Assembly (NCBI GenBank): GCA_025765595.1 | Contig: JAIVFH010000289.1 | Span: forward strand, 1-32,440 | Reading direction: 5' to 3' | Source of the DNA: Obelidium mucronatum | Lineage: Eukaryota; Chytridiomycota; Chytridiomycetes; Chytridiales; Chytriomycetaceae | DNA length: 32,440 nt | Part shown: one piece after another, positions 30,801-32,440 of the stretch | Layout: the number at the start of each line of letters is the position of its first letter | Position numbering within the stretch: position 1 is the first letter of the stretch | The notes under the pieces: model-generated | Databases searched by the model: none | Seen by the model: only the letters and a program-made list of their open reading frames with translations | Told to the model about the DNA's origin: nothing | Translations under genes and position numbers: made by a program

Positions 30801-32251
30801 TTATTCTGTTAATCATCTTTCCGTGATTCTTGTTTTCTCTCAATTGCAGGTCGTCTCTATCGGGTATTGGAAGGTCATTTAGACCACGTATGGAACATTT
30901 CCATAAGCCCCGATGGTTCAAGAATCGTTTCTGGATCTATTGATCAAACAGTCAAAACCTGGGACCTGCTTACTGGAGAATGCGTCAAAACTATTTCTGC
31001 AAAAACATTTAGTATAAATACTTTGGTGATTTCCCGCGATGGAACCCAGCTTGTATCCATTAACAATAGTGAGAATTCAGTTGTTGTACGTGATTGCATG
31101 TCAGGAGATGTTGTGTGGATATTTAAAGGTCATCAGGGACCAGTCGTTTGTGTTTGCATAGCGCCAGATGGATCTGTTGTTGCGACCGGTGGAAGTGATG
31201 GGACGATTCGGTTGTGGGATCTTAAGACGGGCATGGGTCTTCGGACATTTGAAGGTCACACTGAAACGGTGAATGCAGTCTCGATGTCTTTGGATTGTAA
31301 ATGGTTGATTTCTGGATCGAAAGATGAGACAATTCGATTATGGGATATTGCCACAGGGCGTTGCTGGCAAGTCCTGGTAGGACATGATGATAGTGTTGAA
31401 TGTGTTTTTTTCATGGCTGATGGAAAAAAAGTTTTCCGGTGCGTCTCACTGTGTAGGGTTGGTTGTCTCTTCTATTAACTAATTTCAACTCATGTACAGG
31501 ATCTAAAGATAGAACTGTGAGAGTATGGGAGATAAATACAGACCACCCTACGATATCTCACATATCGGACGAGTCAGACGGTCAAGGAGCTCCAGTCCGA
31601 GCCATGAAAATCTCATCAAATGGATTTGTCTTAATCACAGCAGGAATCGACGGATTGATCAAACTATGGAGTACAGAAACGGGGAAACTCATTCGAACAG
31701 TAGAACTATTCAATTTGGACGTTGGTAATAGCTTCCAAGATGCTGTTAATAAGGTAGCATCGGTTGAAGTTGATCGAGAGTCCGACTACGAATACTTGCG
31801 GTTTGGAAAAAAGACACACATGGCAATGACAGCTATTTCGATGGATTCCACGTCGATCATGGTTCCAGGTGGAGCAAGGGTACCTCTGAATCGAATCGAA
31901 ATCAAACGGAGAGAAAGCAGCACAATATCCATTGTGAAAGTGGATGGAAGAACTATGATGTTGACTAAACCTCAGGTTGATGCTATTGAAGCGCAGATTG
32001 AGGCCGTGAAGAAAGGAGGGTTTTTGACAGATTCAACCTTTGCCGATGGCCAACTTATTGGGAACAGCATAGAATCTGTCTCTAAGGAGTCCTGGATTGT
32101 GGATTCCGATGGTTGGGTGTTAGATAAACAAGTGGATGGTGCTCGAAGATTTTGGCTGCCAAGAAATTTCCGTGGAGACATTGCAAGTCACCAGGATCGC
32201 ATCGTTGCCGTTGCCTCTCACGAAGGACAGCTGCTGGTTATTCATGTTTAG
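27848..32251 (+). pseudogene. TIR-NACHT-WD40 NLR-like gene, disrupted
   Basis: Domain order is clear despite broken frames. TIR: YDIYLAF, then (after a 46-nt intron 28056-28101) KPDTAVAAHIVYSLRKRNIA, FAICLSSTLESDRISRSDAQ and KATVGVLINP. NACHT: P-loop GKSGSGKT (28880-28903) and Walker B LFVVDGLD (29201-29224), then LTSAATD and ADGMFLYSRFAF. A helical linker follows, including SHELIGEFL, then HVYTTAIPLAPSTS and about seven WD40 repeats to 32251. Lesions: frame breaks at about 28971, the A8 run 29183-29190, 29287, about 29550, several between 30200 and 30570, and about 31430; in-frame stops TAG 29380-29382 and TGA 29820-29822. The safe start is ATG 27958; a 7-nt first exon at 27848-27854 is possible. 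Known relatives are STAND/NLR sensors for self/non-self recognition or cell death. Here it is probably inactive, or the region has indel errors. Confidence 0.8.
30570..32251 (+). other. WD40 propeller region of the NLR-like gene
   Basis: Best-preserved part of the gene. It has one normal intron (30776-30849, GTAGTG...TTGCAG) and a second at about 31439-31499 whose junction needs one extra base. Repeats include GKWIVSASFDKTVRVFDAD, SRIVSGSIDQTVKTWDL, GSVVATGGSDGTIRLWDL, CKWLISGSKDETIRLWDI and GSKDRTVRVWEI. The C-terminal 150 residues after the last repeat (VARDRES-like acidic part, then LPRNFRGDIASHQDRI) match the tail often seen in fungal NACHT-WD40 proteins. The repeats are not near-identical, unlike the highly homogenised WD40 repeats of rapidly evolving HET-type NLRs. 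It could be transcribed separately. Confidence 0.7.
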
Positions 32252-32384
32252 ATAATAAAGGTATTAAATGAACAACTGAATATTTTCAAACAATTAAACA
32301 TTGCCTCAACAGTCAACAGTAAATGCCCAAAAACTTTTTTATTCTAACCTTGAAGCACAGCGAAAAGACGAAATACAAATCAAT
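32252..32384. other. 3' intergenic region
   Basis: AT-rich spacer between the stop of the WD40 region and a possible convergent gene end. AATAAA-like ATAATAAAGG follows the stop at about 32253-32262. Nothing else seen. Confidence 0.45.
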
Positions 32385-32440
32385 TCACCATTTCGGTTTC
32401 TTTGCACTGAACCGATCCAAAGCCGAATACCCTTCTTCCC
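32385..32440 (-). CDS. Possible 3' end of a minus-strand gene
   Basis: The minus strand reads an open frame from the window edge ending GYSALDRFSAKKPKW then TGA (stop at 32387-32385). A basic, Trp-terminated C-terminus looks gene-like, but 17 codons are too few to identify a family. Confidence 0.3.
   Translation of the reverse strand, partial: EEGYSALDRFSAKKPKW

Overview
The window is nuclear DNA of an intron-rich eukaryote, most likely an early-diverging (chytrid-like) fungus; that assignment is inference. The evidence is: short GT-AG introns, mostly 45-75 nt, in nearly every gene; a fungal-type oligopeptide transporter; a membrane-anchored GH18 chitinase; very tight gene spacing; a Ty1/copia LTR retrotransposon; and NACHT-WD40 (NLR-like) sequences. 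Exon structures below were built by hand from reading frames, splice-site motifs and codon phase, with no transcript data.

Layout, left to right. (1) 1-1808 (+): 3' part of a DUF885-family gene (copy 1). (2) 2542-6125 (-): a seven-exon SNF2-family helicase/ATPase. (3) 6163-8302 (+): the U2 snRNP splicing factor SF3B2 (Cus1/SAP145), head-to-head with the helicase, with only 37 bp between start codons. (4) 8363-11113 plus 16609-16756 (-): a broken gene carrying a TIR domain that keeps its candidate catalytic glutamate. It is split by (5) a young copia element (11114-16608) with almost identical LTRs and a 5-bp target-site duplication. (6) 16842-18858 (+): a complete second DUF885 copy with exon sizes matching copy 1. 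(7) About 19.0-20.3 kb (-): an unresolved, probably decayed, membrane-protein gene. (8) 20378-21883 (+): GH18 chitinase. (9) 22069-23128 (-): splicing factor YJU2/CWC16, head-to-head with (10) 23198-25130 (+): an RFWD3-like RING-WD40 ubiquitin ligase. (11) 25177-27747 (+): an oligopeptide transporter starting 46 bp after the ligase stop. (12) About 27.85-32.25 kb (+): a TIR-NACHT-WD40 NLR-like gene with many frame breaks. (13) The window ends in what may be the 3' end of a minus-strand gene.

Two themes stand out. Housekeeping genes (two spliceosome factors, a helicase, a repair-type ubiquitin ligase, a transporter) are clean: exon phases add up without lesions, apart from one ambiguous junction in the RFWD3-like gene. 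They are packed in divergent pairs. Interspersed are two different TIR-domain genes resembling innate-immunity or self/non-self recognition proteins, both broken, one by a recent retrotransposon. The most interesting content is therefore a fungal TIR/NLR locus that appears to be decaying, plus a duplicated DUF885 protein whose presumed metal-binding motif is degenerate in both copies and spans a 17-nt microexon.
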